A stretch of DNA of 64,000 nucleotides. Source: Mycobacterium sp. 1164966.3. Its GTDB lineage: Bacteria; Actinomycetota; Actinomycetes; Mycobacteriales; Mycobacteriaceae. The position numbers and the translations under genes are program-made. Location: positions 1 to 64,000 of the forward strand of contig NZ_LZSG01000049.1 of the NCBI RefSeq assembly GCF_001665395.1. The letters run 5' to 3'. Each line of letters begins with the position of its first letter. Position 1 is the stretch's first letter. The notes beneath the pieces are model-generated. The model ran no database searches. It was not told where the DNA came from and saw nothing but the letters and a program-made list of their open reading frames with translations. Below, piece by piece: positions 25,029 to 33,517 of this stretch.

Positions 25029-26032
25029 TGGCGATCGCGAGCGCGGCGGAGCCGGGCGAAGCGGGTCGTCACCATCATGACGTGGTGCTCGCTACCGAGT
25101 GGTCGCGCGGCTTCGGCCTGCGAGTACCGATCGTCAATGCGCCGATGGGCGGCGTCGCCGGTGGCCGGCTGGCCGCCGCGGTGACCGCCGCCGGTGGTCT
25201 GGGCATGGTCGGGATGGGCAGCGTCGCGACGCCCGAAGCGCTGGCCGCCGAGTTGCGGCAGGTCAACGGAAGATTCGGCATCGGGCTGGTGGACTGGGTG
25301 ATGCGCAAGCAGCCAGCGCTGTTCGAGGATGCCCTGGCCGCACGGCCCGCGGTCCTGTCGGTCAGCTTCGGCACCGACTGGTCCTGGGTCGCCAGGGCGC
25401 ACGACGCGGGAATCGCCACCATCACCCAGGTGTACGACGCTCTCGGCGCGCGTCAGGCGGCCGACGCCGGCGTCGACGTCCTGGTGGCGCGCGGGGCCGA
25501 GGGCGGTGGTCACGGGGACGTGCAGCTTTCGACGCTGCCGCTGCTGGACGCCGTTTTGGATGCCGTGTCGGTGCCGGTACTGGCCGGCGGTGGGATCGCT
25601 TCGCCACGCAGCCTGGCGGCAGTCCTGGCCGCCGGGGCGAGCGGGGCGTGGGTGGGCACCCGCCTGGCCGCCTGCCCGGAAGCTCTCACCGGCGACGCCA
25701 GCCGTCGGGCCCTGATCGCCGCCGGCGCCACCGACACCCGGGTCACCCGCGTCTTCGACTTGGCGTCCGGGCTGCCGTGGCCCGAGCGGTTCCCGTCGCG
25801 CGTGCTGGCCAACGAGTTCGTCGCGCGCTGGACGGGCAGGGAGGAGGCGCTGGCCGCAGACCGTTCGGCCGGCGCCGAGCTGGCCGCCGCGACCGCCGGC
25901 GACGACCGCCGGATCGCGCCGGTCGACGCCGGTCAGGGCGTCGGAATGATCGACGGCGAGGCGACGGTTGCCGAGGTCATCGAGACCATGTGTGCGGGCG
26001 CCGAACGTCTGCTCCGCGCCTGGGCGCCCTAG
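25028..26032 (+). CDS. Nitronate monooxygenase family flavoprotein
   Basis: A 334-aa FMN-binding TIM-barrel protein of the nitronate monooxygenase / 2-nitropropane dioxygenase family. Motifs are VPIVNAPMGGVAGGRLAAAV, VSFGTDW, ARGAEGGGHGD and VPVLAGGGIASPRSLAAVL with GTRLAA. It may detoxify nitronates, for example propionate 3-nitronate. The GTG at 25028 overlaps the preceding stop by one base; two GTG codons at 25082 and 25085 are alternatives. Confidence 0.8.
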   Translation: MAIASAAEPGEAGRHHHDVVLATEWSRGFGLRVPIVNAPMGGVAGGRLAAAVTAAGGLGMVGMGSVATPEALAAELRQVNGRFGIGLVDWVMRKQPALFEDALAARPAVLSVSFGTDWSWVARAHDAGIATITQVYDALGARQAADAGVDVLVARGAEGGGHGDVQLSTLPLLDAVLDAVSVPVLAGGGIASPRSLAAVLAAGASGAWVGTRLAACPEALTGDASRRALIAAGATDTRVTRVFDLASGLPWPERFPSRVLANEFVARWTGREEALAADRSAGAELAAATAGDDRRIAPVDAGQGVGMIDGEATVAEVIETMCAGAERLLRAWAP

Positions 26033-26041
26033 CGCCGATTG

Positions 26042-26761
26042 TCACGCTGGCGTGACGTTCGGCAGGCGGTCATTTGCAGCCGCCGGCTTCAGCACGACGC
26101 AACACCTGTTCGCCCCCGGGCACAGTCGAGCGTCCGGCCCGTGCGGGGCCAACGCCTCGGCCACACCGGTGATTAGCGCATGGTTCATGTTGCAGGCCAA
26201 CTCCGTCTGCTCCCGGGCCAGGGCATGGAACGGGCAATTGGCCAGGTGGACTTCGCCGTCTGCCCGACGGGGTTCGTAGCCGTACCTGCGCAGCATCTCG
26301 GTCACCAGCTGCAGCGCGGTCGCGGCGTCACTCGGCGGCGCGCCCACCTCGGCGCCGATGATCTTGCCGTACTCGCGGGCGACCCGGTTGAGCACCTCGA
26401 GCACTGGCTCGCCGGTGGCGGCCGACCGGGTAATGGCGGTCGCCATCAGCCGTCCGGCCAGCTCGTACTCGCGCTGCGGCAGGCTGACCGCGATGTCGCG
26501 GCCGGCCCTGCGATACAGCTTGGCGGTTCGTCCCGCGCCCGGCCCGGAGCGTCCGGTCAGCCGGGCGTACTCGGTTTCCAGCAGGCCCTCGGCGGTAAGC
26601 CGGTCCAGGTGGAACTTGGCCTGGTGGTGCGGGATCCCGACGGCGTCGGCCGCCTGCTCGCGGCTGACCGGCGCCGCTTGCGCGCATACGAATTGGTAGA
26701 GCCGTTGGCGCACCGGGTCGGCAAGCGCACCGATGCCGGCCGCGTCGCGCTGCAGGTCCAT
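26042..26761 (-). CDS. Second SufR-like HTH regulator with Cys-x13-Cys
   Basis: A 239-aa regulator: winged helix GALADPVRQRLYQFVCAQAAPVSREQAADAVGIPHHQAKFHLDRLTAEGLLE, then NCPFHALAREQTELACNMNHALITG and a C-terminal CPGANRCC. The Cys-x13-Cys spacing and CPFxxLA match the other regulator in this cluster and resemble SufR Fe-S sites. It is divergent from the DoxX-like membrane gene across an ATTCTAACG palindrome and converges on the nitronate monooxygenase gene with a 9-bp gap. Confidence 0.78.
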   Translation of the reverse strand: MDLQRDAAGIGALADPVRQRLYQFVCAQAAPVSREQAADAVGIPHHQAKFHLDRLTAEGLLETEYARLTGRSGPGAGRTAKLYRRAGRDIAVSLPQREYELAGRLMATAITRSAATGEPVLEVLNRVAREYGKIIGAEVGAPPSDAATALQLVTEMLRRYGYEPRRADGEVHLANCPFHALAREQTELACNMNHALITGVAEALAPHGPDARLCPGANRCCVVLKPAAANDRLPNVTPA

Positions 26762-26772
26762 GAGTGCGCCTC

Positions 26773-26843
26773 ATTTCTAACGAACAAAACACTTGACGTT
26801 ACAGTCTACTGATTCTAACGTTCACATTATTACCCGTTAGAAT
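26773..26843. promoter_or_regulatory. ATTCTAACG inverted repeat plus third half-site
   Basis: A perfect inverted repeat ATTCTAACG (26812-26820) and CGTTAGAAT (26835-26843) with 14-nt spacing lies between the SufR-like regulator and the DoxX-like gene. A third half-site, ATTTCTAACG, is at 26773-26782, close to the regulator start. It is followed by AGGAGG before the ATG at 26858. This fits autoregulation and repression of the neighbour. Confidence 0.6.
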
Positions 26844-26857
26844 CTCAGGAGGAAGTC

Positions 26858-27310
26858 ATGACTACCAGACAAGCCGCCGCGCCCGCCTTGGCGGACCAGG
26901 TCAAAGACCCCGCATATTCGGCCTTTCTGCTGCTGCGCACTGTCTTCACGATCGCGCCCATCGTGTTCGGTCTGGACAAGTTCTTCAACCTGCTGACCCA
27001 TCCGCATCACTGGAGCATGTACCTGGCGGGCTGGATCGACGACATCGTTCCGGGTACCGCCGATCAATGCATGTATGTGGTCGGGGTGATCGAGATCGTC
27101 GCCGGTGTCGTGGTTGCGGTAGCGCCCCGCTTCGGTGCCTGGCTGGTCGCCGCGTGGTTGGGCGGCATCATCATCGACCTGGTCACCGGACCCGGTTACT
27201 ACGACATCGCGCTGCGTGACTTCGGGCTGCTGGTGGGCGCACTGGCGCTGGCCCGGCTGGCGCAGGGCGTGCACAGCGGGAGTATTCGGGCGAGCGTTGC
27301 GCCGCGTTGA
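26858..27310 (+). CDS. DoxX-like membrane protein
   Basis: A 150-aa protein with four membrane segments (FLLLRTVFTIAPIVFGLDKFFNLL, CMYVVGVIEIVAGVVVAVAP, GAWLVAAWLGGIIIDLV, LLVGALALARLA). The topology and DKFFNLL resemble the DoxX/quinone oxidoreductase-associated family, but the match is only by pattern. A strong AGGAGGAAGTC site precedes the ATG. It is probably controlled by the divergent SufR-like regulator. Confidence 0.7.
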   Translation: MTTRQAAAPALADQVKDPAYSAFLLLRTVFTIAPIVFGLDKFFNLLTHPHHWSMYLAGWIDDIVPGTADQCMYVVGVIEIVAGVVVAVAPRFGAWLVAAWLGGIIIDLVTGPGYYDIALRDFGLLVGALALARLAQGVHSGSIRASVAPR

Positions 27311-27322
27311 TCGATCGAGACG

Positions 27323-27826
27323 TCACACCGCGCGCAGATAGCGCTTGGCGATGACGCGCTGAGCCAGCGTCACCATCGGCCCGCCGGCCTTACTCCACCA
27401 GGTCCCGGGCCGGGAGAACGCCGATACCTCCGCGAACACCGCGGAGGTGTCGGGGTCCCTGCGGACAGTGAACCGTTCCTCGCCGCTCTCCGGATGGCCC
27501 GGCAACGTGCCGTATGCGAAGCCGCGAACGTCTGGTTCGTCGATGACATAAACCACCCGGCACGGTGCGCGCAACACGCCCAGCATCTTCACCACCACCA
27601 CCGCGGAAACCACGACGACGTCGGAGCTGGCCTGCACACGCAGGCCGGCTCCGCGCTGCATTCCCCAGTGCATGACGGCGTCGGCCGCCTGCTCGAAACG
27701 CTGGTCGCCGCTGCCGATCTGGGCCGACGCACTGAGGTGGTGATAGCCCGACGGCAGCTGGGCCGCCGCGGTGGCGCCCACCTCCCGGTATGTCAGCGGC
27801 TGATCGGCGAGCGCTTCCAAGTCCAC
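27323..27826 (-). CDS. DUF1990 family protein
   Basis: A 167-aa protein with the DUF1990 pattern: LTYREVGATAAAQLPSGYHHLSASAQIGSG, then FAYGTLPGHPESGEERFTVRRDPDTSAVFAEVSAFSRPGTWWSK. Function is unknown. GTG at 27826 (VDLEALADQ) is preferred to an ATG 19 codons upstream, which would overlap the aldo/keto reductase start. It is divergent from that gene. Confidence 0.65.
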   Translation of the reverse strand: MDLEALADQPLTYREVGATAAAQLPSGYHHLSASAQIGSGDQRFEQAADAVMHWGMQRGAGLRVQASSDVVVVSAVVVVKMLGVLRAPCRVVYVIDEPDVRGFAYGTLPGHPESGEERFTVRRDPDTSAVFAEVSAFSRPGTWWSKAGGPMVTLAQRVIAKRYLRAV

Positions 27827-27858
27827 CAGCCCAGCTTGCCACGCGTACGGTCGTAGAC

Positions 27859-28728
27859 GTGACTGCTGAAGCATCCGGAACATTCACTCTCGGCGGCGAC
27901 TTGACCGTCAACCGACTGGGTTTCGGCGCGATGCGCCTGACCGGCAAGGGCGTCTGGGGGCCGCCCGCCGACCGCGACGAGTGCGTGCGGGTTCTGCGTC
28001 GTGCCGCCGAGCTCGGCGTGAACTTCATCGACACCGCGGACTCCTACGGCCCCTACGTCTCCGAGGAGATCATCCGCGAGGCGCTGCATCCCTATTCCGG
28101 CGTCGTGATCGCGACCAAGGCCGGGCTGCTGAGGACCGGCCCTGATGTGTGGATCCCGCTGGGCAATCCGAGCTACCTGCGTCAGGAACTCGAGATGAGC
28201 CTTCGTCGCCTGGGCGTGGAAACCATCGACCTGTTCCAGTTGCACCGGATCGACAAGAACTTCCCGCTGGCCGACCAGGTCGGCGAGCTGGCCACGCTGA
28301 AGGACGAAGGCAAGATCCGCCATATCGGCCTGTCCGAAGTGGATGTCGACCAACTCAACGCGGCTCAGCAGATCACGCCGATCGTGTCGGTGCAGAACAT
28401 GTACAACCTCACGGCCCGCGGCTCCGAGGCGCTGTTGGATACCGTGAGCAGCCAGGGCATCGGCTTCATCCCGTGGTTCCCGCTGGCCGCCGGACCGCTG
28501 GCCGCTCCGGGTGGCCCGCTGCAGCGCATCGCCGACAACCATGACGCGACGCCGTCGCAACTGGCCCTGGCCTGGTTGCTGAAGCGCTCGCCGGTGATGC
28601 TGCCGATCCCGGGCACGTCGAAGGTGGCGCATCTGGAGGAGAACGTCGCCGCGGCTGATATCACCCTCACCGACGAGGAGTTCGAGACCCTGGCCGAGGC
28701 GGGGGCGCAGCAGGGCGGCGAGCAGTGA
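27859..28728 (+). CDS. Aldo/keto reductase
   Basis: A 289-aa NADPH-dependent TIM-barrel oxidoreductase. Catalytic Asp/Tyr/Lys/His are visible in FIDTADSYGPY, ATKAG and LFQLHRID. The cofactor-binding end reads PVMLPIPGTSKVAHLEEN. GTG at 27859 gives VTAEASGTFTLGG. Substrate unknown. The 3' flank carries a hairpin and the 20-nt periodic repeat. Confidence 0.85.
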   Translation: MTAEASGTFTLGGDLTVNRLGFGAMRLTGKGVWGPPADRDECVRVLRRAAELGVNFIDTADSYGPYVSEEIIREALHPYSGVVIATKAGLLRTGPDVWIPLGNPSYLRQELEMSLRRLGVETIDLFQLHRIDKNFPLADQVGELATLKDEGKIRHIGLSEVDVDQLNAAQQITPIVSVQNMYNLTARGSEALLDTVSSQGIGFIPWFPLAAGPLAAPGGPLQRIADNHDATPSQLALAWLLKRSPVMLPIPGTSKVAHLEENVAAADITLTDEEFETLAEAGAQQGGEQ

Positions 28729-28746
28729 TCGTCGGCGCCCTCACTG

Positions 28747-28906
28747 GCGTGAAACGTTGGCGTTGGGTGTAACGGGAGGGCGGGAAAAATCGCCCAGATG
28801 CCGCCGCAGTTTCACCTCGAAAGCCCTGCATTCACTTTCAAAGCCGTGAGTCACGCTGAACGCCGTGAGTTCACGTTGAAAGCCTGACTGCAGCCTCAAA
28901 GCCCCG
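28747..28906. repeat. 20-nt periodic repeat locus 1
   Basis: Five degenerate units of the form AGTTCACxyTGAAAGCCGTG lie at 28808-28906 with 19-21 nt period. On their left at 28747-28784 are reverse-type units (GCGTGAA.../GTGTAAC...) and a GGGCG...CGCCC hairpin. It fills the gap between the aldo/keto reductase and the M42 peptidase, whose genes converge. The same unit recurs at 39931-39990. Confidence 0.6.
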
Positions 28907-28920
28907 GGGCGCGCATTGCA

Positions 28921-30036
28921 TCAGTGACCCGTGCCACCGCGCTGGATGAAACCGACCAGCACGTCGACGATCGCCGGAATCGCGCCGCGCGTGATGACTT
29001 CATAGCCGTGGGTGCTCAGGGTTGGCACGCACAACAGGCCCGCTCGGGGGGCCAGACCCTTGGCTTTGGATTGCGACGCATCCGACTCGAAGGCGCCCAG
29101 CACCGCGGCCTGCGGCGAAAGCCCCAGCTCGGAGGCGACGTCCAGCAAAGCGTCGGCAACATCCTTGTCGTAGACGCACAGCGCGTCGCTGTAGGCCACG
29201 ATTGGGCCGCCGCTGCACGTCGTGCCGTACTCGACCTCGGTCGGCCCGACCTCGACTGCCACGGTGAGCTCTCCCGGCAGCGTGCGGCTCGCGAAACAAC
29301 CGCCGACCCCGCCGATTTCTTCGTTGGTGGTGAAGACGAGATAGACATCGCCCGGCGGTCGGTGCCCTTCCGACAACCGTCGCGCCGCCCGCAGCAGCGC
29401 GACGACCGCTGCCCGGTCGTCCATGAAGTAGCAGCCGAGATAGTCGCCGAACTCGATCAGCGTCCGCTTGCTGCGATGCACGCACACGCGAGTGCCTGGG
29501 CCTATGCCGTTATCGGCCAGTTTCTCGGGCCGGTGACCGGTGAATACGTAGACGTGGGTCCAATCCAGCGCCTTGTCGCCCTGGTCGGGCTTGGTCTCCC
29601 AGATTCGTTGACTCTCTTTCGTGGTGTGCTCCGAACCGAGCGTCAGCACCCCGCACAGTGTTTCGTCGCCGAGTATCGCGACCGGGCCCAGCCCGAAATT
29701 GCCGGGATACATCGTGCCCAATTGGGTGACGTGGAGAGTCCCGTCTGGCTCGACACGCTTGATCAGCATCGACAGTTCATCCATGTGCGCCATGACCCGG
29801 ATCGCCGGCGCATCGCCGCCGCGGATCAACCCGACCAGATTCCCGGCGGCGTCGACCCAACTCTCGTCGACGACTGGCTCGAGCTCGCGGCGGCAGATAT
29901 CCCGGACGGCGTCCTCCTGACCACAGGGGCCGTACGCGCCGAGTAGTTCCTGCAGCAGGTCGCGGTTGAACTCGTGGTCCTCGTTACCCACCAGGGTTCC
30001 CTTCGTCTCGATTGCGGGCGGCTCACCTGGCACCAT
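28921..30036 (-). CDS. M42 family metallo-aminopeptidase
   Basis: A 371-aa dizinc peptidase of the M42 (glutamyl aminopeptidase/PepA) type. Metal and catalytic residues sit in RVMAHMDE, CYFMDDRAAV, FTTNEEIGGVG and AVEVGPTEVEYG, with a C-terminal THGYEV His. These enzymes form dodecamers that degrade short peptides. The ATG at 30036 is preferred to a longer upstream frame that overlaps the divergent thioesterase. Confidence 0.85.
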   Translation of the reverse strand: MVPGEPPAIETKGTLVGNEDHEFNRDLLQELLGAYGPCGQEDAVRDICRRELEPVVDESWVDAAGNLVGLIRGGDAPAIRVMAHMDELSMLIKRVEPDGTLHVTQLGTMYPGNFGLGPVAILGDETLCGVLTLGSEHTTKESQRIWETKPDQGDKALDWTHVYVFTGHRPEKLADNGIGPGTRVCVHRSKRTLIEFGDYLGCYFMDDRAAVVALLRAARRLSEGHRPPGDVYLVFTTNEEIGGVGGCFASRTLPGELTVAVEVGPTEVEYGTTCSGGPIVAYSDALCVYDKDVADALLDVASELGLSPQAAVLGAFESDASQSKAKGLAPRAGLLCVPTLSTHGYEVITRGAIPAIVDVLVGFIQRGGTGH

Positions 30037-30091
30037 GAGTATCCACGAACGGACGAGCCCGCGACGCAGACCACCCCGATACGGTGTCCTG

Positions 30092-30715
30092 GTGTCCGGC
30101 AAAGCTCAGCATCACCCTGGCGGCGGATTCAACCCGCCCGTTCCGACCACCAAGGGCGGCCCCGACTACGGCCGGTTCATCGATGCGGTGCGCAAGCTGC
30201 AGGACCACGCACGTGCCGTCGACGCACCCGACGAGGTGATCACCGAAGCCGCCGACACGCTGGAGAAACTGTCCGCCATGCTCACGCCGTTCGACACCGA
30301 CGAATGGGAGTCGCCGTCCGGACGCCGGATGGACCTGTCGGTCCGCGGCAACATCCTGACAATCCCGATGTCCGCCCACAAAACCGACGACGGGCGAATC
30401 CGCGGCTGGGCCCGCTTCGCCCGATTTCACCTTGGACGCAACGGCGCCGTACACGGCGGGGCACTGGGCATGCTGTTCGACACCGTGCTAGGGCTGACCA
30501 CATCTGTCCTCACCGGCGGACCACGCCAACGCACCGCCTACCTGAAGATCGACTACCGCCACATCGTGCCGATCGAAAAGGAGCTGCAGATCGACGCCGG
30601 AATAGACCGGGTCGAGGGGCGCAAGATCTTCGTCTCCGGCCGCCTGAGCGACGGCGACACCCTGCTGACCGAAGCCGAAGCGTTGTTTGTGCGACTCAAG
30701 CCCGGGCAGCCGTAA
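30092..30715 (+). CDS. PaaI-type hotdog thioesterase
   Basis: A 207-aa protein with a C-terminal hotdog domain: GWARFARFHLGRNGAVHGGALGMLFDTVLG contains the HGG...D active-site pattern of acyl-CoA thioesterases of the PaaI group. The N-terminal 90 residues are a helical extension. GTG at 30092 is chosen; an ATG at 30035 would overlap the divergent peptidase start. A terminator-like hairpin follows at 30731. Confidence 0.72.
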   Translation: MSGKAQHHPGGGFNPPVPTTKGGPDYGRFIDAVRKLQDHARAVDAPDEVITEAADTLEKLSAMLTPFDTDEWESPSGRRMDLSVRGNILTIPMSAHKTDDGRIRGWARFARFHLGRNGAVHGGALGMLFDTVLGLTTSVLTGGPRQRTAYLKIDYRHIVPIEKELQIDAGIDRVEGRKIFVSGRLSDGDTLLTEAEALFVRLKPGQP

Positions 30716-30730
30716 CAGATTGATGGCTCG

Positions 30731-30758
30731 GGCTCGTCGGGTTCGGCGCCGACGAGCC
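30731..30758. terminator. Hairpin after thioesterase gene
   Basis: GGCTCGTCGG and CCGACGAGCC form a perfect 10-bp stem around an 8-nt loop, 15 nt after the thioesterase stop and before thrS. There is no T tract, as usual for mycobacterial intrinsic terminators. Confidence 0.55.
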
Positions 30759-30840
30759 GCAATGGCCCCCGATAACATTGCTAGGGCCGGCTAGGTCCGT
30801 TGATGGCCGTCGAACACGCACAACCCTGGAGACCAATCCG

Positions 30841-32943
30841 ATGAGCGCCCCCGCACACCCCGTCCCGGGAGCCGATGGTGGCGACCCGCGGCGATCGTCG
30901 GGCGTCCCGATTCGGGTTCCGGCCGGGACGACGGCGGCCGCCGCCGTCGGCGAGGCGGGGCTGCCCCGGCGCGGAGCGCCCGACGCGATCGTGGTGGTGC
31001 GTGACGCCGACGGCAAGTTGCGCGACTTGAGCTGGGTCCCGCATGCTGACGCCGAGGTCGTCCCGGTGGCGGCCAACACCGAGGACGGCCGCAGCGTGAT
31101 CCGGCATTCGACGGCGCACGTGCTGGCCCAGGCCGTCCAGGACTTGTTCCCGCAAGCCAAACTGGGCATCGGACCACCCATCACCGACGGCTTCTACTAC
31201 GACTTCGACGTGGCCGAGCCGTTCACCCCGGAGGACCTGGCCGCACTGGAAAAGCGGATGCGGCAGATCGTCAAGGAAGGGCAGCTGTTCGACCGGCGCG
31301 TCTACGAGTCCAAGGACCAGGCGCGTGCGGAGCTGGCCGGCGAGCCCTACAAGCTCGAACTCGTCGACGACAAGTCCGGTGATCCGGACGTAATGGAAGT
31401 CGGCGGTGACGAACTGACCGCCTACGACAACCTCAATCCCCGTAGCCGCGAACGGATCTGGGGTGACCTGTGCCGCGGACCGCACATCCCCACCACCAAG
31501 CACATCCCGGCGTTCAAACTGACCAGAAGCTCGGCCGCCTACTGGCGGGGCGACCAGAACAACGCCAGCCTGCAGCGCATCTACGGCACCGCCTGGGAGT
31601 CGCAGGAAGCCCTGGACCACCATCTCGAACTGATCGCGGAAGCTCAGCGCCGCGACCACCGCAAGCTCGGCGTGGAGCTGGACCTGTTCAGCTTCCCCGA
31701 CGAAATCGGTTCGGGCTTGGCCGTTTTCCACCCGAAGGGCGGGATCGTACGCGCTGAGCTCGAGGACTACTCGCGGCGCAAGCACATCGAGGCGGGCTAC
31801 GACTTCGTCAACACCCCGCACATCACCAAGGAGCAGCTGTACATCACTTCGGGCCACCTGGAGTGGTACGCCGAGGGCATGTTCCCGCCGATGCACATCG
31901 ACGCGGAGTTCAACGAGGACGGCACGGTGCGCAAGCCCGGGCAGGACTACTACCTCAAGCCGATGAACTGCCCGATGCACCACCTGATCTACCGGTCTCG
32001 TGGCCGCTCGTACCGCGAACTCCCGTTGCGGCTCTTCGAGTTCGGCAGTGTCTACCGCTACGAGAAGTCCGGGGTAGTGCACGGCCTGACCCGGGTGCGC
32101 GGCATGACCCAGGACGACGCACACATCTACTGCACCCGCGAGCAGATGCGCGACGAGCTGGCCTCGTTGCTGCGCTTCGTGCTCGACCTGCTGGCCGATT
32201 ACGGGCTCGACGAGTACCACCTGGAGCTCTCGACCAAAGACCCGGAGAAGTACGTCGGCTCCGACGAGGTCTGGGACGAGGCCACCGAGGTGCTGCGCGA
32301 GGTCGGCGAGGCCTCCGGCCTGCACCTGATTCCGGACCCCGGGGGCGCGGCGTTCTACGGCCCCAAGATCTCGGTGCAGGTCAAGGATGCGCTGGGCCGC
32401 AACTGGCAGATGTCCACCATTCAGCTGGACTTCAACATGCCCGAACGGTTCGACCTCGAGTACACCGCCGGCGACGGCTCGCGGCAACGGCCGGTGCTGA
32501 TCCACCGTGCGCTGTTCGGGTCGATCGAACGGTTCTTCGGCGTCCTCACCGAGCACTACGCGGGCGCGTTCCCGGCCTGGCTGGCGCCCGTCCAGGTGGT
32601 CGGCATCCCAGTCGCCGACGAGCACGTCGGCTATCTGGAAGACGTTGCGGCACAACTGAAATCGCACGGGATCCGGACCGAGGTGGACACCAGCGACGAT
32701 CGGATGGCCAAGAAGATCGTGCACCACACCAATCAGAAGGTGCCATTCATGCTGCTGGCCGGGGACCGCGACGTCCAGGCCGGCGCGGTGAGCTTCCGGT
32801 TCGGCGACCGCACCCAGATCAACGGCGTGCCGCGCGACGCGGCGGTGGCAGCCATCGCGAGGTGGATCGCCGATCGCCAGAATGCCGCTCCCACAGCGGA
32901 ATTGGTACAGCTGCCGGAGCGCTCGGAGGGCTCCCGTGAGTGA
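30841..32943 (+). CDS. thrS: Threonyl-tRNA synthetase
   Basis: A 700-aa class II aminoacyl-tRNA synthetase. An N-terminal TGS-like region precedes the editing domain (HSTAHVLAQAVQDLFP). The catalytic core has the zinc-binding MNCPMHHLIY, motif 2 LFEFGSVYRYEKSGVVHGLTRVRGMTQDD, and motif 3 near PVLIHRALFGSIERFFG, followed by the anticodon-binding domain. Length matches the mycobacterial enzyme. The stop lies within the start of the next gene (8-nt overlap). No T-box leader was seen. Confidence 0.95.
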   Translation: MSAPAHPVPGADGGDPRRSSGVPIRVPAGTTAAAAVGEAGLPRRGAPDAIVVVRDADGKLRDLSWVPHADAEVVPVAANTEDGRSVIRHSTAHVLAQAVQDLFPQAKLGIGPPITDGFYYDFDVAEPFTPEDLAALEKRMRQIVKEGQLFDRRVYESKDQARAELAGEPYKLELVDDKSGDPDVMEVGGDELTAYDNLNPRSRERIWGDLCRGPHIPTTKHIPAFKLTRSSAAYWRGDQNNASLQRIYGTAWESQEALDHHLELIAEAQRRDHRKLGVELDLFSFPDEIGSGLAVFHPKGGIVRAELEDYSRRKHIEAGYDFVNTPHITKEQLYITSGHLEWYAEGMFPPMHIDAEFNEDGTVRKPGQDYYLKPMNCPMHHLIYRSRGRSYRELPLRLFEFGSVYRYEKSGVVHGLTRVRGMTQDDAHIYCTREQMRDELASLLRFVLDLLADYGLDEYHLELSTKDPEKYVGSDEVWDEATEVLREVGEASGLHLIPDPGGAAFYGPKISVQVKDALGRNWQMSTIQLDFNMPERFDLEYTAGDGSRQRPVLIHRALFGSIERFFGVLTEHYAGAFPAWLAPVQVVGIPVADEHVGYLEDVAAQLKSHGIRTEVDTSDDRMAKKIVHHTNQKVPFMLLAGDRDVQAGAVSFRFGDRTQINGVPRDAAVAAIARWIADRQNAAPTAELVQLPERSEGSRE

Positions 32944-33517
32944 CCTGGAGCGTTCGGAAAGCGCCGATCGCGACGACGACACCATCTTCGACACCGGCGT
33001 CGGCGAGCGTGACCAGTTGCAGCGGCTGTGGACGCCGTATCGGATGAATTACCTCGCCGAAGCGCCGATGAAGCGCGACGATGCCGAACGCGCCCAGCCA
33101 TTTAGTGACATCCCGCGGATGTCCGACGAAGAAGGTTTGGTGGTCGCCCGCGGCGAACTCGTCTACGCCGTGCTCAACCTCTACCCCTACAACCCCGGGC
33201 ATCTGATGGTGGTGCCCTACCGGCGGGTTTCGGAGCTCGAGGACCTGACCGAGCCGGAGAGCGCGGAGTTGATGGCGTTCACGCAGAAGTCGATTCGCGT
33301 CATCAAGAAGGTCTCCCGGCCGCACGGCTTCAACGTCGGCCTCAACCTGGGCACGTCGGCGGGCGGGTCGCTGGCCGAGCACCTGCACGTGCACGTGGTG
33401 CCGCGGTGGGGCGGCGACGCGAACTTCATCACGATCATCGGCGGCTCCAAGGTGATCCCGCAGTTGCTGCGCGACACGCGGCGGCTGCTTGCCACGGAAT
33501 GGGCCCGGCAATCATGA
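32936..33517 (+). CDS. HIT-family Ap4A phosphorylase
   Basis: A 193-aa protein with the histidine triad HLHVHVVPRW and the N-terminal LWTPYRMNYL block. It corresponds by sequence and position to M. tuberculosis Rv2613c, a diadenosine tetraphosphate phosphorylase of the HIT family. GTG at 32936 overlaps the thrS end, and the stop forms ATGA with pgsA. Confidence 0.88.
   Translation: MSDLERSESADRDDDTIFDTGVGERDQLQRLWTPYRMNYLAEAPMKRDDAERAQPFSDIPRMSDEEGLVVARGELVYAVLNLYPYNPGHLMVVPYRRVSELEDLTEPESAELMAFTQKSIRVIKKVSRPHGFNVGLNLGTSAGGSLAEHLHVHVVPRWGGDANFITIIGGSKVIPQLLRDTRRLLATEWARQS

Noticed and set aside
30759..30840. T-box leader before thrS
   Set aside because: The gap is too short and lacks the T-box sequence and specifier stem.
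30781..32994. Long minus-strand frame opposite thrS
   Set aside because: Antisense to a complete threonyl-tRNA synthetase; product has no recognisable domain.
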